Assembly: GCA_028821395.1 (NCBI GenBank)
Contig: JAPPGP010000126.1
Location: 1-64,000, forward strand
Reading direction: 5' to 3'
Origin: Defluviicoccus sp.
GTDB taxonomy: Bacteria > Pseudomonadota > Alphaproteobacteria > MPNO01
Length of the DNA: 64,000 nt
Shown here: piece by piece, positions 10,566 through 20,308 of the stretch
Layout: every line of letters starts with the position of its first letter
Numbering within the stretch: the stretch's first letter is position 1
Notes under the pieces: generated by a model
The model's input: the letters and a program-made list of their open reading frames with translations, nothing else
What the model was told of the DNA's origin: nothing
Database searches by the model: none
Program-made: the position numbers and the translations under genes

Positions 10566-11612
10566 CTACGGCCTGGCGCAGTCGGGGATCTTGTGGCCCG
10601 CCTCCTCCCACGCCGCCACGGCGCCCGGGTGGTACTTCACCGGCACCGGTCCGCACAGGCCGGTCTTCGCCGGGTCGGTGTTGCCGATACCGATATTGGC
10701 CATATAGGGCGCCTTCGTCGTGAAGGCTTTCACGTTGGAAATCGCCACCCTGGTCAGCGCCTTGGCAATCTCGAAGTCCATCGACATGTGGACCATGTCG
10801 GCGCCCGCCGTTGCCGGGCTGCGCCAGATGCCGTCTTCCGAAACCAGCGTCAGCCCCTTCAGCGGCTTGACGGTCTTCAAGTCGATGACCCAGGGCGCGA
10901 TTCCGGGCGCCTTGAGATATTTCCGCATGCCCTTGGATCTCCACGCCTTCATCGGCACCGACCAGGCGGTCATGCTTCCCGAGCCGAGCGAGCGGACGAT
11001 ACGGGAGTCCGGGAAGGTGATCGGCAACACCATCGCGTCACCGGTGCCGTCGGTGATGGTCTTGACCATCTGGCCCCAGTTGGACTGCCGGCCCTTGTAG
11101 TCCTTGCCGTCCGAATAGCCGGTCACCAGCCTGACCAGGGCACGGGCGATGCTCAGCGCGGCGCCGCGCGGCGGGCCGTTGACGATGGTCTTGCCCTTGA
11201 TGTCCATCCAGCCTTTGACGGGGGAGCTGTCGTAGGCGTAGAGGGCGTAGCCGCCATAGAGATAGGTGTAGAGCACCGCCGTGTTGGCGGCGAGCTCGGC
11301 GCCCTTCTGCTTGCCGAGCTTCGCGTAAGGCCCGGCTCCCTTCGACAACAGGAAGGGCAGAATGAGCGGGACCGCTGCCACGTCGGTCTTGCCCTGGCCC
11401 ACGTTTTGCAGCGAGTTGGTCAGGGTCTGGCCCTCGGCGATCTGGAAATTGGCGACGCCCGCCCGCGAGGCGAGCTCGCCGAGGGTGGTCACCGCTCCGT
11501 GGGGTACGCCGCCCGGGGGACCGGTTTCCGCGGTCAGGTTTACCTGGGCGCCGGCCGATGCGCCAAACGCGAGCGCGGCCGCCAGGGCGGGCAAGAAGAG
11601 TCTTCTAGACAT
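10566..11612 (-). CDS. TAXI-family TRAP transporter solute-binding protein (copy 1)
   Basis: Signal peptide then QVNLTAETGPPGG...AEGQTLTNSLQNVGQGKTDVAAVPLILPFLL...GPPRGAAL; next to TRAP permease. Confidence 0.87.
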   Translation of the reverse strand: MSRRLFLPALAAALAFGASAGAQVNLTAETGPPGGVPHGAVTTLGELASRAGVANFQIAEGQTLTNSLQNVGQGKTDVAAVPLILPFLLSKGAGPYAKLGKQKGAELAANTAVLYTYLYGGYALYAYDSSPVKGWMDIKGKTIVNGPPRGAALSIARALVRLVTGYSDGKDYKGRQSNWGQMVKTITDGTGDAMVLPITFPDSRIVRSLGSGSMTAWSVPMKAWRSKGMRKYLKAPGIAPWVIDLKTVKPLKGLTLVSEDGIWRSPATAGADMVHMSMDFEIAKALTRVAISNVKAFTTKAPYMANIGIGNTDPAKTGLCGPVPVKYHPGAVAAWEEAGHKIPDCARP

Positions 11613-11669
11613 TGCAGCTTCCTGTTCCGTGTTTCGGGTCTTCGCCGTTCTTGTCGGCGCGGGCCGAGG

Positions 11670-12785
11670 CTACGGCTTCGCGCAGTCGGGAAGCTTGTAT
11701 CCGGCCTCCTCCCACGCCGCCACCGCGCCGGGGTGGTACTTGGCCGGCATAGGGCCGCACATCCCGGTGAGCGCGGGATCGGTCTCGCCGACGCCGGTAA
11801 ACCGCATGAAGGGCGCCTTGTTCCGGTAGACGTCGAGATTGTCGAGGAACACCTTGGTCAGCGCCTTGGCGAGCTTGAAGTCCATCGAGGCCTGTACCAG
11901 CTCGCCGCCGAGGGTGGCGGAGCTGCGCCACTTGCCGTCCTCCGAGACGATGGTCAGCCCCTTGATCGGCTTCACCGAGCTCAGCTCGACGACGAAGGGC
12001 CCGATCCCGGGCGCCTTGAGGTATTTCTGCATGCCCTTGGAGTTCCACGCCTTGAGCGGCACCGACCACAGGGTGATGCTGCCGGACCCGAGCGAGCGGA
12101 TGATCCGGGCGTCCGGGAAGGTGACCGGCAGCACCATCGCATCGCCGGTGCCGTCGGTGATGGTCTTGACCATCTGGCCCCAGTTGGACTGCACGCCCTT
12201 GTAGTCCTTGCCGTCGACATAGCCGGTAATCAGCCGCACCAGGGCGCGGGCATTGGTCAGCGCGGCGCCGCGCGGCGGGCCGTTGACCACGGTCTTGCCC
12301 TTGAGGTCCATCCAGCCCTTGACGCTGGAAGAGTCATAGGCGTAGAGCCCGTAGCCGCCGTAGCGGTAGGTGTAGAGAACCGCCACCTTGCCGGCGAGCT
12401 CGGCGCCTTTCTGCCTGCCGAGCTTGGCGTACGGGCCGGCCCCCTTGGACAGCAGGAAGGGCAGGATCAAGGGCACCGCCGCTAGGTCGGTCTTGCCCTG
12501 GGCCACGTTCTGCAGCGAGTTGGTGAGGGTCTGCCCCTCGGCGACCTGGAAATTGGCGATCCCCGCACCCGCGGCGAGCTCGGCAAGGGTAGCGACGGCG
12601 GTGTGAGGCGCGGTCCCCGGGCTTGCGGTTTCCGACGTCAGGTTGTGCTGCGCGTTGGCGGACACGGCGAATGCCGTCGCCGCGACCAGGGCGGCGAACG
12701 CGAATTTTCCGGACATGATTCCTTCCTGTGTTTCCCTCTTGTCGGGCGACCGACCGGCGGCATTGTATCGACGCGTCTTCGGCAT
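11670..12785 (-). CDS. TAXI-family TRAP transporter solute-binding protein (copy 2); likely true start near 12716 (MSGKFAFAALVAATAF)
   Basis: Close paralogue of copy 1 along its length, with signal peptide. Confidence 0.87.
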   Translation of the reverse strand: MPKTRRYNAAGRSPDKRETQEGIMSGKFAFAALVAATAFAVSANAQHNLTSETASPGTAPHTAVATLAELAAGAGIANFQVAEGQTLTNSLQNVAQGKTDLAAVPLILPFLLSKGAGPYAKLGRQKGAELAGKVAVLYTYRYGGYGLYAYDSSSVKGWMDLKGKTVVNGPPRGAALTNARALVRLITGYVDGKDYKGVQSNWGQMVKTITDGTGDAMVLPVTFPDARIIRSLGSGSITLWSVPLKAWNSKGMQKYLKAPGIGPFVVELSSVKPIKGLTIVSEDGKWRSSATLGGELVQASMDFKLAKALTKVFLDNLDVYRNKAPFMRFTGVGETDPALTGMCGPMPAKYHPGAVAAWEEAGYKLPDCAKP

Positions 12786-12836
12786 GAAAATTCCCGGTTC
12801 GAGCGGGAGCGCCGAAGCGAAACGGGTGGCCCGCCG

Positions 12837-15800
12837 TCAGCCCGGCGGGCCGTACCCGCCCCCGCCCGGGGTCTCGATGACGAAGCGGTCGCCCGCGTTC
12901 ATCTGGGTCATGTCGGTGCCGGTCAGCTCGTCGACCGTGCCGTCGGCGCGCTCGACATAGTTGCGGCCCGTCTTGCCCGGCCTGCCGCCAGCCGCGCCGA
13001 AGGGCGGCACGCGGCGGTGGCTGGAGACGATCGCCGCCGTCATCGGCGCCTGGAACAGCACCTTGCGGACGATCCCGTTGCCGCCCTTGTGGGCGCCGTC
13101 GCCGCCCGAGCCGTCGCGGATGGAGAAGGACTCCAGCACCACCGGGAAGCGCCATTCAAGGATCTCGGGGTCGGTGGCGCGCGTGTTGGTCATGTGGGTG
13201 TGGACCGCGTGCGCCCCGTCGAAATCCGGCCCGGCGCCGGCGCCGCCGCAGATGGTCTCGTAGTTCTGGTATCCCGCGTTGTCGCCGAAGGTGAAGTTGT
13301 TCATCGTCCCCTGGCCGGCCCCCATGATGCCGAGCGCGCCGATCAGCGCGTTGGTCACGGCTTGCGATGTCTCGACATTGCCGGCAACCACGGCGGCCGG
13401 GTAGCGCGGGGCCAGCATGCAGCCCTCGGGGATGATCACCCTGAGCGGCTTGAGGCAGCCGGCATTCAGCGGGATCTCGTCGTCCACCATCAGCCGGAAC
13501 ACGTAGAGCACCGCCGCCATGCACACCGATGACGGCGCGTTGAAGTTGCTGTTCTGCTGCTCGGACGTGCCGGTGAAGTCGATGATCGCCTCGCGCCGCT
13601 CGCGGTCGACCTTGATGTCGACACAGATCTTCGCGCCCGAATCCATCTCGTATTCGTAAGCCCCGTCGGTGAGCACGCCGAGCACCCGGCGGACGCATTC
13701 CTCGGCGTTGTCCTGGACGTGCTTCATATAGGCGTGGACCACGTCGAGCCCGAAATGGGCGACCATCTTGCGCAGCTCCTGGACGCCCTTCTCGTTGCCC
13801 GCGATATGCGCCTTGAGGTCGGCGAGGTTGTTCTTGAAGTTGCGCGTCGGGTACGGCGCGCCGGTGAACAGCGCCTCGGTCTCCTTTTCCAGCAGCCGCC
13901 CGCCGGAGACCAGCTGGAAGTTGTCGATCAGCACGCCTTCCTCGTCGATATGCGTGGAATCGGGCGGCACCGAGCCCGGCGTGGTGCCGCCGATATCGGC
14001 GTGATGGCCGCGCGCGGCGACCCAGAACAGGATGTCCTTCCCGGCCTCGTCGAATACCGGGGTGATCACCGTCACGTCGGGCAGATGGGTCCCGCCGTTA
14101 TAGGGCGTGTTCAGCATGAACACGTCGCCCGGGACGATGGTGCCGGCGCGCTGCTCGGCGACGGTCCGCACGCTCTCGCTCATCGAGCCGAGATGGACCG
14201 GGATATGCGGCGCGTTGGCGACCAGGCTGCCGTCGGGCCCGAAGATCGCGCAGGAGAAGTCGAGCCGTTCCTTGATGTTGACCGAGTAGGAGGTGTTCTG
14301 CAGCACCACCCCCATCTGCTCGGCGATCGACATGAAGAGGTTGTTGAACACCTCCAGCATCACCGGGTCGACCTCGGTGCCGACCGAGGCCTGGCCCGGC
14401 CGCGGCACCACGCGGTTGAGGATCATCTGGTCGTAGCGGTTGATCTCGGCCGCCCAGCCGGGCTCGACCACGGTGGTCGCGTTGGCCTCGATGATCACCG
14501 CGGGGCCGCTGACCTTGCAGCCCGGCTGCATCGCCTGCCGGTCGTAGAGCCGGGTCGCGCGGCTTTCGCCCGCCATGTAGGTCTCGACCTCGTCGACCGG
14601 CGGCGGCGCCTCGGCGGCGCCGGTCTCAAGCGCCGGATCGACCACGTCGGGGGCGCCCGCGATCACCTCGACGGTCACCGCCTCGACGATGTGGTTCTTC
14701 TCCGGCGCGATGAAGCCGTATTGCAGGTGATGCGCCGCCTCGAACTCGGCGACGATGCTCTCCCGGTCGGCGAAGTCGACGATCAGCGGCGAATCCGTCC
14801 CCTCGTAGCGCAGATGCACCTTGCGCAGCGCGTAGGTGCGCGCGGGATCGCCGCCCTGGCGCGCCATCTCGGCGCGGCCCTCACCTTCCATCCCGTCGAG
14901 CGTCCTGCCGACGTCTTCAAGCAGCGCATCGTCGAGGATCGCCTCGACGGCGCGCTCGCGCATCACGCGGAGGTCGGCGAGCCCCATGCCGTAGGCCGAA
15001 AGCACGCCGGCGAAGGGGTGGATGAACACGCGGCCGATGCCGAGCGAGTCGGCGACCAGGCAGGCATGCTGCCCGCCCGCCCCGCCGAAGCAGTTGAGCG
15101 TGTAGCCGGTCACGTCGTGGCCGCGCTGGATCGAGATCTGCTTGATCGCCTTGGCCATGTTCTCGACCGCGATCATCAGGAAGCCGTCGGCGACCTCGAC
15201 CGGGGAGCGCGCGTCGCCGGTCTCGCGCTCGATCTCGGCGGCCAGCGCCGCGAACTCTTGGCGCACCACGTCTTCGTCGAGCGGCTCGTCGGCGCCCGGG
15301 CCGAACACCTTGGGGAAGAAGCTCGCGCGGATCTTGCCCACCATCACGTTGGCGTCGGTCACGCAGAGCGGCCCGCCCCTGCGGTAGCAGGCGGGGCCCG
15401 GGTTGGCGCCCGCCGAATCCGGGCCGACCCGGTAGCGCGTGCCGTCGAAATGGAGGATCGAGCCGCCGCCGGCGGCGACGGTGTGGATCTGCATCATCGG
15501 CGCGCGCATCCGCACGCCCGCGACCAAAGTCTCGAACGAGCGCTCATACTCCCCGTCATAATGCGCGACGTCGGTCGAGGTGCCGCCCATGTCGAAGCTG
15601 ACGATCTTGTCGTAGCCCGCCATCGCCGACGTCCTGACGGCGCCGACGATGCCGCCCGCCGGACCCGACAGGATGCTGTCCTTGCCGCGGAAGAAGCGCG
15701 CATCTGCGAGCCCGCCGTTCGACTGCATGAACATCAGCCGGGTCTCGCCGAGCTCCTGGCGGATGCGGTCGACATAGCGCCTGAGGATGGGCGAGACATA

Positions 15801-16457
15801 GGCGTCGACGACGGTGGTGTCGCCGCGCCCGACCAGCTTCATCAGCGGGCTCACCTCGTGCGAGACCGAGACTTGGCCGAAGCCCACCTCGCGGGCGAGC
15901 TTTGCTACCTGGATCTCGTGGTCGTGGTGGCGGTAGCCGTGGACGAATACCACCGCGACCGACTCGATGCCGTCGCGCCTCGCCTGCTCCAGCGCTTCGC
16001 GGGCGCCGTCGAGATCGACCGGCACCAGGACTTCTCCGTCGGCCGAACAGCGCTCGTCGATCTCGATCACGCGCTCATAGAGCAGCTCCGGCAGCACGAT
16101 ATGCCGCGCGAAAAGCAAAGGCCGGTTCTGGTAGCCGATACGGAGCGCGTCGCGGAACCCCCGGGTGATCAGCAGGACGGTGCGGTCGCCCTTGCGTTCC
16201 AAGAGCGCGTTGGTCGCGACGGTGGTTCCCATCTTGACCGTGTCGATGGCATCGGCCGGAATGTCGGCCGCCGGATCGACTCCGAGCAGGTCGCGTATGC
16301 CCTGAAGCGCCGCGTCCTCGTAGCGCTCCGGGTTCTCCGACAGGAGCTTGTGGGTGACCAACTCGCCGCCCGGCTGTTGCGCGACGAAATCGGTGAACGT
16401 CCCGCCGCGGTCGATCCAGAACTGCCAGCGGCCGTTGCGCAAAGAAGCATCGCTCAC
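12837..16457 (-). CDS. Fused hydantoinase/5-oxoprolinase family protein (HyuA-HyuB in one polypeptide)
   Basis: [15 protein letters not shown]...[13 protein letters not shown] (HyuA) followed by [43 protein letters not shown] (HyuB). GTG start chosen at [20 protein letters not shown]. Confidence 0.9.
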   Translation of the reverse strand: MSDASLRNGRWQFWIDRGGTFTDFVAQQPGGELVTHKLLSENPERYEDAALQGIRDLLGVDPAADIPADAIDTVKMGTTVATNALLERKGDRTVLLITRGFRDALRIGYQNRPLLFARHIVLPELLYERVIEIDERCSADGEVLVPVDLDGAREALEQARRDGIESVAVVFVHGYRHHDHEIQVAKLAREVGFGQVSVSHEVSPLMKLVGRGDTTVVDAYVSPILRRYVDRIRQELGETRLMFMQSNGGLADARFFRGKDSILSGPAGGIVGAVRTSAMAGYDKIVSFDMGGTSTDVAHYDGEYERSFETLVAGVRMRAPMMQIHTVAAGGGSILHFDGTRYRVGPDSAGANPGPACYRRGGPLCVTDANVMVGKIRASFFPKVFGPGADEPLDEDVVRQEFAALAAEIERETGDARSPVEVADGFLMIAVENMAKAIKQISIQRGHDVTGYTLNCFGGAGGQHACLVADSLGIGRVFIHPFAGVLSAYGMGLADLRVMRERAVEAILDDALLEDVGRTLDGMEGEGRAEMARQGGDPARTYALRKVHLRYEGTDSPLIVDFADRESIVAEFEAAHHLQYGFIAPEKNHIVEAVTVEVIAGAPDVVDPALETGAAEAPPPVDEVETYMAGESRATRLYDRQAMQPGCKVSGPAVIIEANATTVVEPGWAAEINRYDQMILNRVVPRPGQASVGTEVDPVMLEVFNNLFMSIAEQMGVVLQNTSYSVNIKERLDFSCAIFGPDGSLVANAPHIPVHLGSMSESVRTVAEQRAGTIVPGDVFMLNTPYNGGTHLPDVTVITPVFDEAGKDILFWVAARGHHADIGGTTPGSVPPDSTHIDEEGVLIDNFQLVSGGRLLEKETEALFTGAPYPTRNFKNNLADLKAHIAGNEKGVQELRKMVAHFGLDVVHAYMKHVQDNAEECVRRVLGVLTDGAYEYEMDSGAKICVDIKVDRERREAIIDFTGTSEQQNSNFNAPSSVCMAAVLYVFRLMVDDEIPLNAGCLKPLRVIIPEGCMLAPRYPAAVVAGNVETSQAVTNALIGALGIMGAGQGTMNNFTFGDNAGYQNYETICGGAGAGPDFDGAHAVHTHMTNTRATDPEILEWRFPVVLESFSIRDGSGGDGAHKGGNGIVRKVLFQAPMTAAIVSSHRRVPPFGAAGGRPGKTGRNYVERADGTVDELTGTDMTQMNAGDRFVIETPGGGGYGPPG

Positions 16458-16648
16458 GTCGGCACCCCATCCCCGTTTTGCGGTCTTGAACCGGCGAAAG
16501 CCGCGAGCTTCGCGCGAGCCCACGGCATCGCGGCGCCGTTCCGCTTCCGGCGGTCCGCGATTACCCGGTCTGATACTATCTTTGCCGCGATGATACAATT
16601 TCCCCGCCGCGGACGCGAAGCGGACGGAGCAAGGTTGTCGAGGACATC

Positions 16649-17965
16649 ATGGACGACATGAGGCGCACGGCGCGCGGCGACGGCTGGGTCGATGCGGCGG
16701 CCGGCACGGTGAGCCGCGAGGCCTTCGTGAGCGAGGACGTGTTCCGCCTCGAGCTCGACCGCATCTTTCACCGGCTCTGGGTGTTCCTCGCCCATGACAG
16801 CGAGATCCCCGACCGGGGCGACTATGTGGTGCGCAGCATGGGCAGCGTGCCGGTGCTCGTCGTGCGCGGCGCGGACGGCGAGCTGCGCGTGCTGCTCAAC
16901 TCCTGCCGTCATCGCGGCACCAAGCTGTGCCGGGGCGAGGCCGGCAACGCGCGGCGCTTCGTCTGCCCCTATCACGGCTGGAGCTACGCGCTCGACGGCG
17001 GGCTGATCGCCACCGGCTACGAGGATCGCCTGCCGCCGGAGATGGACAAGGCGGATTGGGGGCTGGTGCCGGTGCCCCGGCTGGAGACCTACAAGGGGCT
17101 CGTCTTCGCCGCCTGGGATCCCGGCGTGCCCGCGCTCCGCGACTATCTCGGCGACATCGCCTGGTATCTCGACACGCTGTTCTGGCGCTCGCCAAGCGGG
17201 ATGGAGGTGCTCGCCCCGCCGCATCGCTGGCGCGTGCGGGCCAACTGGAAGATCGGCGCGCTCAACTTCATCGGCGACAGCCAGCACGTGCGGACCACCC
17301 ATGCCGGGCCGATCACGCTCGACCGGGTGCGCTCGGAGAAGGACGGCTTCTACGTGACCGGCGGGGACAGCTTCCAGGTCGTCACCGATCAGGGCCATGG
17401 CTGCACCCTCACCTATCTCGCCCCCGGCATGCCCGAGGAGAACTACCTCACCCACCCGCCGGCGCTCGGCGCGGCCTATGCGGAGACGCTGGGCGCGGAC
17501 CAGCTCGCGATGCTGCACCATTTGCGGGTCTTCGTCGGCAATGTGTTTCCCAATTTCTCGTTCATCGAGTCGCAGGTCGCGCTCGGAGAGAAGGCGGTGA
17601 TCGTCCGCCAGTGGCAGCCGCTCGGCGGCACCGAGATGGAGATTCTGAGCTGGGTGCTGGCCGAGCGCGAGGCCGACGACGGCTACAAGCAGCGCGCGCT
17701 CAGGCACGGTTTCCACAATTTTGGCGCGGCGGGCGTGTTCGAGCAGGACGATTTGGAGATCTGGGCCTCGGCGACCCAGGCGAGCGACAACCCGATCGCG
17801 CAGCGCTACCCCTACAGCTTCCATTCGAGCCTTCCCTTCGACCGGTCGCCCTGCGCGGCGGGTACGCGGCCGGGAACCACCTATCGGCGCTCCGATACCG
17901 AGGTCGCGCAGTTCGCTTTCATGCGTCGCTGGCAGGCGGCCATGGATTCCGCCGACCGGGCATGA
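16649..17965 (+). CDS. Rieske aromatic-ring-hydroxylating dioxygenase, alpha subunit
   Basis: Rieske motif CRHRGTKLCRGEAGNARRFVCPYHGWSYALDG; catalytic-domain NFIGDSQHVRTTHAG. Confidence 0.93.
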   Translation: MDDMRRTARGDGWVDAAAGTVSREAFVSEDVFRLELDRIFHRLWVFLAHDSEIPDRGDYVVRSMGSVPVLVVRGADGELRVLLNSCRHRGTKLCRGEAGNARRFVCPYHGWSYALDGGLIATGYEDRLPPEMDKADWGLVPVPRLETYKGLVFAAWDPGVPALRDYLGDIAWYLDTLFWRSPSGMEVLAPPHRWRVRANWKIGALNFIGDSQHVRTTHAGPITLDRVRSEKDGFYVTGGDSFQVVTDQGHGCTLTYLAPGMPEENYLTHPPALGAAYAETLGADQLAMLHHLRVFVGNVFPNFSFIESQVALGEKAVIVRQWQPLGGTEMEILSWVLAEREADDGYKQRALRHGFHNFGAAGVFEQDDLEIWASATQASDNPIAQRYPYSFHSSLPFDRSPCAAGTRPGTTYRRSDTEVAQFAFMRRWQAAMDSADRA

Positions 17966-18483
17966 ACGGCGAACCGCCCGCCAAGGCATCCGACGATGCG
18001 GCGTTCGTCGAGGTGCTCCGCTTCCTCCATCGCGAAGCCGCGCTGCTCGACGGCCGCGACTACGACGCCTGGCTCGGCCTGCTGACCGGCGACATCCGCT
18101 ATGTCGTGACCGCCCGCGTCTCGCGCCCGGAGGAGCAGGGGCCGCTCGACTACGCCATCGTCGACGAGGACGCGGACACGCTCCGGCTGCGGGTCCGCCA
18201 GATCTCGGATCCGAAGCTCACCTGGGCCGAGAACCCGGCGACGCTCACGCGGCGCTTCGTCTCGAATCTGGAAGTCGAGGATGCGGACGCCCCGAACCGC
18301 CATGTCGCGCACAGCAACCTGCTGGTCTACCGGCAGCGCGGGACGGCGCCCGACGGCGACTTCTACGCCGGGCACCGGCGCGACGTGCTGAGGCGCGTCG
18401 ACGGGTCCCTGAAGATCGCCGACCGCCTGGTCCGGCTCGACCACAACGTGCTGTTCGACGGATCGCTCAGCGTCATTCTCTAG
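17962..18483 (+). CDS. Ring-hydroxylating dioxygenase, beta subunit
   Basis: ATGA overlap with alpha. FLHREAALLDGRDYDAWLGLLTGDIRYVV...RRFVSNLEV...VAHSNLLVYRQR. Confidence 0.9.
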   Translation: MNGEPPAKASDDAAFVEVLRFLHREAALLDGRDYDAWLGLLTGDIRYVVTARVSRPEEQGPLDYAIVDEDADTLRLRVRQISDPKLTWAENPATLTRRFVSNLEVEDADAPNRHVAHSNLLVYRQRGTAPDGDFYAGHRRDVLRRVDGSLKIADRLVRLDHNVLFDGSLSVIL

Positions 18484-18536
18484 CCGCGCCGGGCGTGGCA
18501 TAGTCCGGTCCGGGATACCCGTCCGGAGGAGCCCTC

Positions 18537-19640
18537 ATGCCGGCTGTCGACTACGCCGAGGCGCCCGCCCCGGTGCGCGCGGACATCGTCGCGGCGCATG
18601 ACCGCGCTTGGCGGCGGATCGCCCGCCCGGGAACCTGGCATTCGGGAGAGACCCGGGTGCGCATCGCGGCCGAGACCCGGAATGCGCGGAACTGCCGGCT
18701 CTGCGCCGCCCGCAAGGCGGCACTTTCGCCCTACTCCGTCGCGGGCGAGCACGACAGCCTCGGCAACCTCCCCGACGTCATGGTCGACGCCATCCACCGG
18801 ATCGCCACCGATCCGGGGCGACTCACGCGGGCGTGGTACCGGGGACTGCTCGGCGACGGCCTCGTCGACGCCGAGTACGTGGAGACCGTGGGCGTCGTCT
18901 GCACCACGATATCGGTCGACACCTTCGCCCGCGCGATGGGCATGGATCCGTTGCCGCTGCCGGAGCCGGTGGCGGGCGAGCCCATCCGTGTCCGCCCGGC
19001 GAGCGCGTCCCGGGGCGCGGCCTGGGTGCCGTGGATCGCGCCGGGCGACGCGGCGGATGACGAGCTCGACATGTTCAGCCCGGCGCACGCGAACATCCAC
19101 CGGGCGATGAGCCTGGTGCCCGCCGAGGCGCGCGGCTTCTTCGATCTGGTGGAGACCCAGTACCTCCAGCGCCATCAGATGCGCGACTTCGACAGGGAGT
19201 TCCGCGCCATCACCCACGCGCAGATCGAGCTGATCGCGGGCCGGATATCCGCGATCAACCAATGCGTCTACTGAACCACCAGCCACGCCCTGCTGCTCCG
19301 TGCGAGCGGCGAGCACAAGGGTCAGGCGATCGACCTCGACGCGGTCATCGGCAAGGCCGACGGCGACGGCGGCATCCCGAACGGCGCCGTCCTGGCGGCC
19401 TTCGCGGAGGCGGTGGTGGGCGACGACGGGGTGAAGCTGGCCGAGACGCGCAGCGCCGTCGTCGACGCGCTGGGGCCCGAGGCGCTGGTCGATTCCTGCG
19501 GCGTGGCGGCGACCTTCAACGCGATCGACAGGGTTGCGGACGCGACCGGCATCCCGATCGACGAGAAGCGGATCGCGGTGACCGCGGACCTCCGCGACCG
19601 GCTCGGCATCGACCGCTTCCCGTCGCGGTCGCAGGAATAG
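18537..19640 (+). CDS. Putative selenocysteine-containing AhpD/carboxymuconolactone decarboxylase (CMD)-like protein; TGA at 19272-19274 proposed to encode Sec246 in CVYU-TTS-H
   Basis: ATG with GGAGGA RBS. ORF to 19274 ends INQCVY(TGA). Same frame continues without stop to TAG at 19640: TTSHALLLRASGEHKGQAIDLDAVIGKADGDGGIPNGAVLAAFAEAVVGDDGVKLAETRSAVVDALG... CxxU-xxx-H fits the AhpD CxxCxxxH core. Confidence 0.85.
19288..19321 (+). promoter_or_regulatory. Bacterial SECIS-like stem-loop downstream of the in-frame UGA
   Basis: CCC-TGCT-GCTC-[CGTGC]-GAGC-(GGCG)-AGCA-(CAA)-GGG. 4+4 bp core stem with 4-nt 3' bulge and outer 3 bp. Apical loop contains GU about 26 nt after the UGA. Confidence 0.6.
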
Positions 19641-19651
19641 CCCGCCCGGAC

Positions 19652-20137
19652 TCAGCCCGGCTCGTCGACGGCGATGGGAACCCCGGAGGCGTTCTTCGAG
19701 CTGCGCACGGCGAGCGCCGACTTGACGACGCTGACATTGGGCGCCGCGGTGAGCCGCGTCGTCAGGAAGCGCTGATAGGCGTCCCAGTCTGTCGCCACGA
19801 TCTTGAGCAGGAAATCGGTCTCCCCGGCCAGCATGTGGCACTCGCGGACCTCGGGCCAGGACTCTATCAGCGCTTCGAACGCGGTAAGGTCGGGCTCGGC
19901 CTGGCTGTGCAGCCCGACATTGGCGAACACCGTCACGCCGAAGCCGAGCGCCTCCGGATCGATCTCGGCGTGGTATCCGAGGATGCAGCCGGTCTCCTCC
20001 AGCGCCCGCACCCGGCGCAGGCAGGGGGGCGGCGAGATGCCGGCGCGGCGCGCCAGCTCGACATTGGTCATGCGCCCCTCCTCCTGGAGGTCGCGCAGAA
20101 TGCGAAGATCGATGCGGTCCAGCTTGACCCGGGCCAT
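19652..20137 (-). CDS. Lrp/AsnC family transcriptional regulator
   Basis: KLDRIDLRILRDLQEEGRMTNVELARRAGISPPPCLRRVRALEETGCILGY. Confidence 0.96.
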   Translation of the reverse strand: MARVKLDRIDLRILRDLQEEGRMTNVELARRAGISPPPCLRRVRALEETGCILGYHAEIDPEALGFGVTVFANVGLHSQAEPDLTAFEALIESWPEVRECHMLAGETDFLLKIVATDWDAYQRFLTTRLTAAPNVSVVKSALAVRSSKNASGVPIAVDEPG

Positions 20138-20308
20138 GGAAGACTCTCCATGTCGATGGCGGCTTCGCTTGGCGCAATTATATTATCGACATCGGCAATT
20201 ATATTTCAACCAGAAGCCCGGACGGCGCGGCGGGCGGCCGTCTGGAAATCGCGGCCGCGAGTCCCTAAATTTCCGCCTGCCTGAAGGATGCGCCGGAGCC
20301 GGTAGCCC

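Noticed and set aside
9249-12485. Plus-strand 1078-aa ORF
   Set aside because: Antisense to TRAP permease and both TAXI binding proteins; no recognisable domains.
16560-16648. Shared ATACAAT motif upstream of the Rieske operon and the TAXI operon (also ATTGTATC near 12762) as a common regulator site
   Set aside because: The match is short and could just be a -10-like hexamer; no well-supported -35 or palindrome.
13719-16661. Very long plus-strand ORF (980 aa)
   Set aside because: Shadow ORF antisense to the fused hydantoinase gene; low-complexity His/Arg/Asp-rich translation with no family motifs, typical of GC-rich DNA.
18537-19274. Interpreting 18537..19274 as a complete 245-aa protein followed by non-coding DNA, or as a pseudogene with a premature stop
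   Set aside because: The same frame continues cleanly to 19640, the stop falls exactly on the catalytic CxxC position, and a SECIS-like hairpin follows. I could not exclude it, but it is less likely than Sec decoding.
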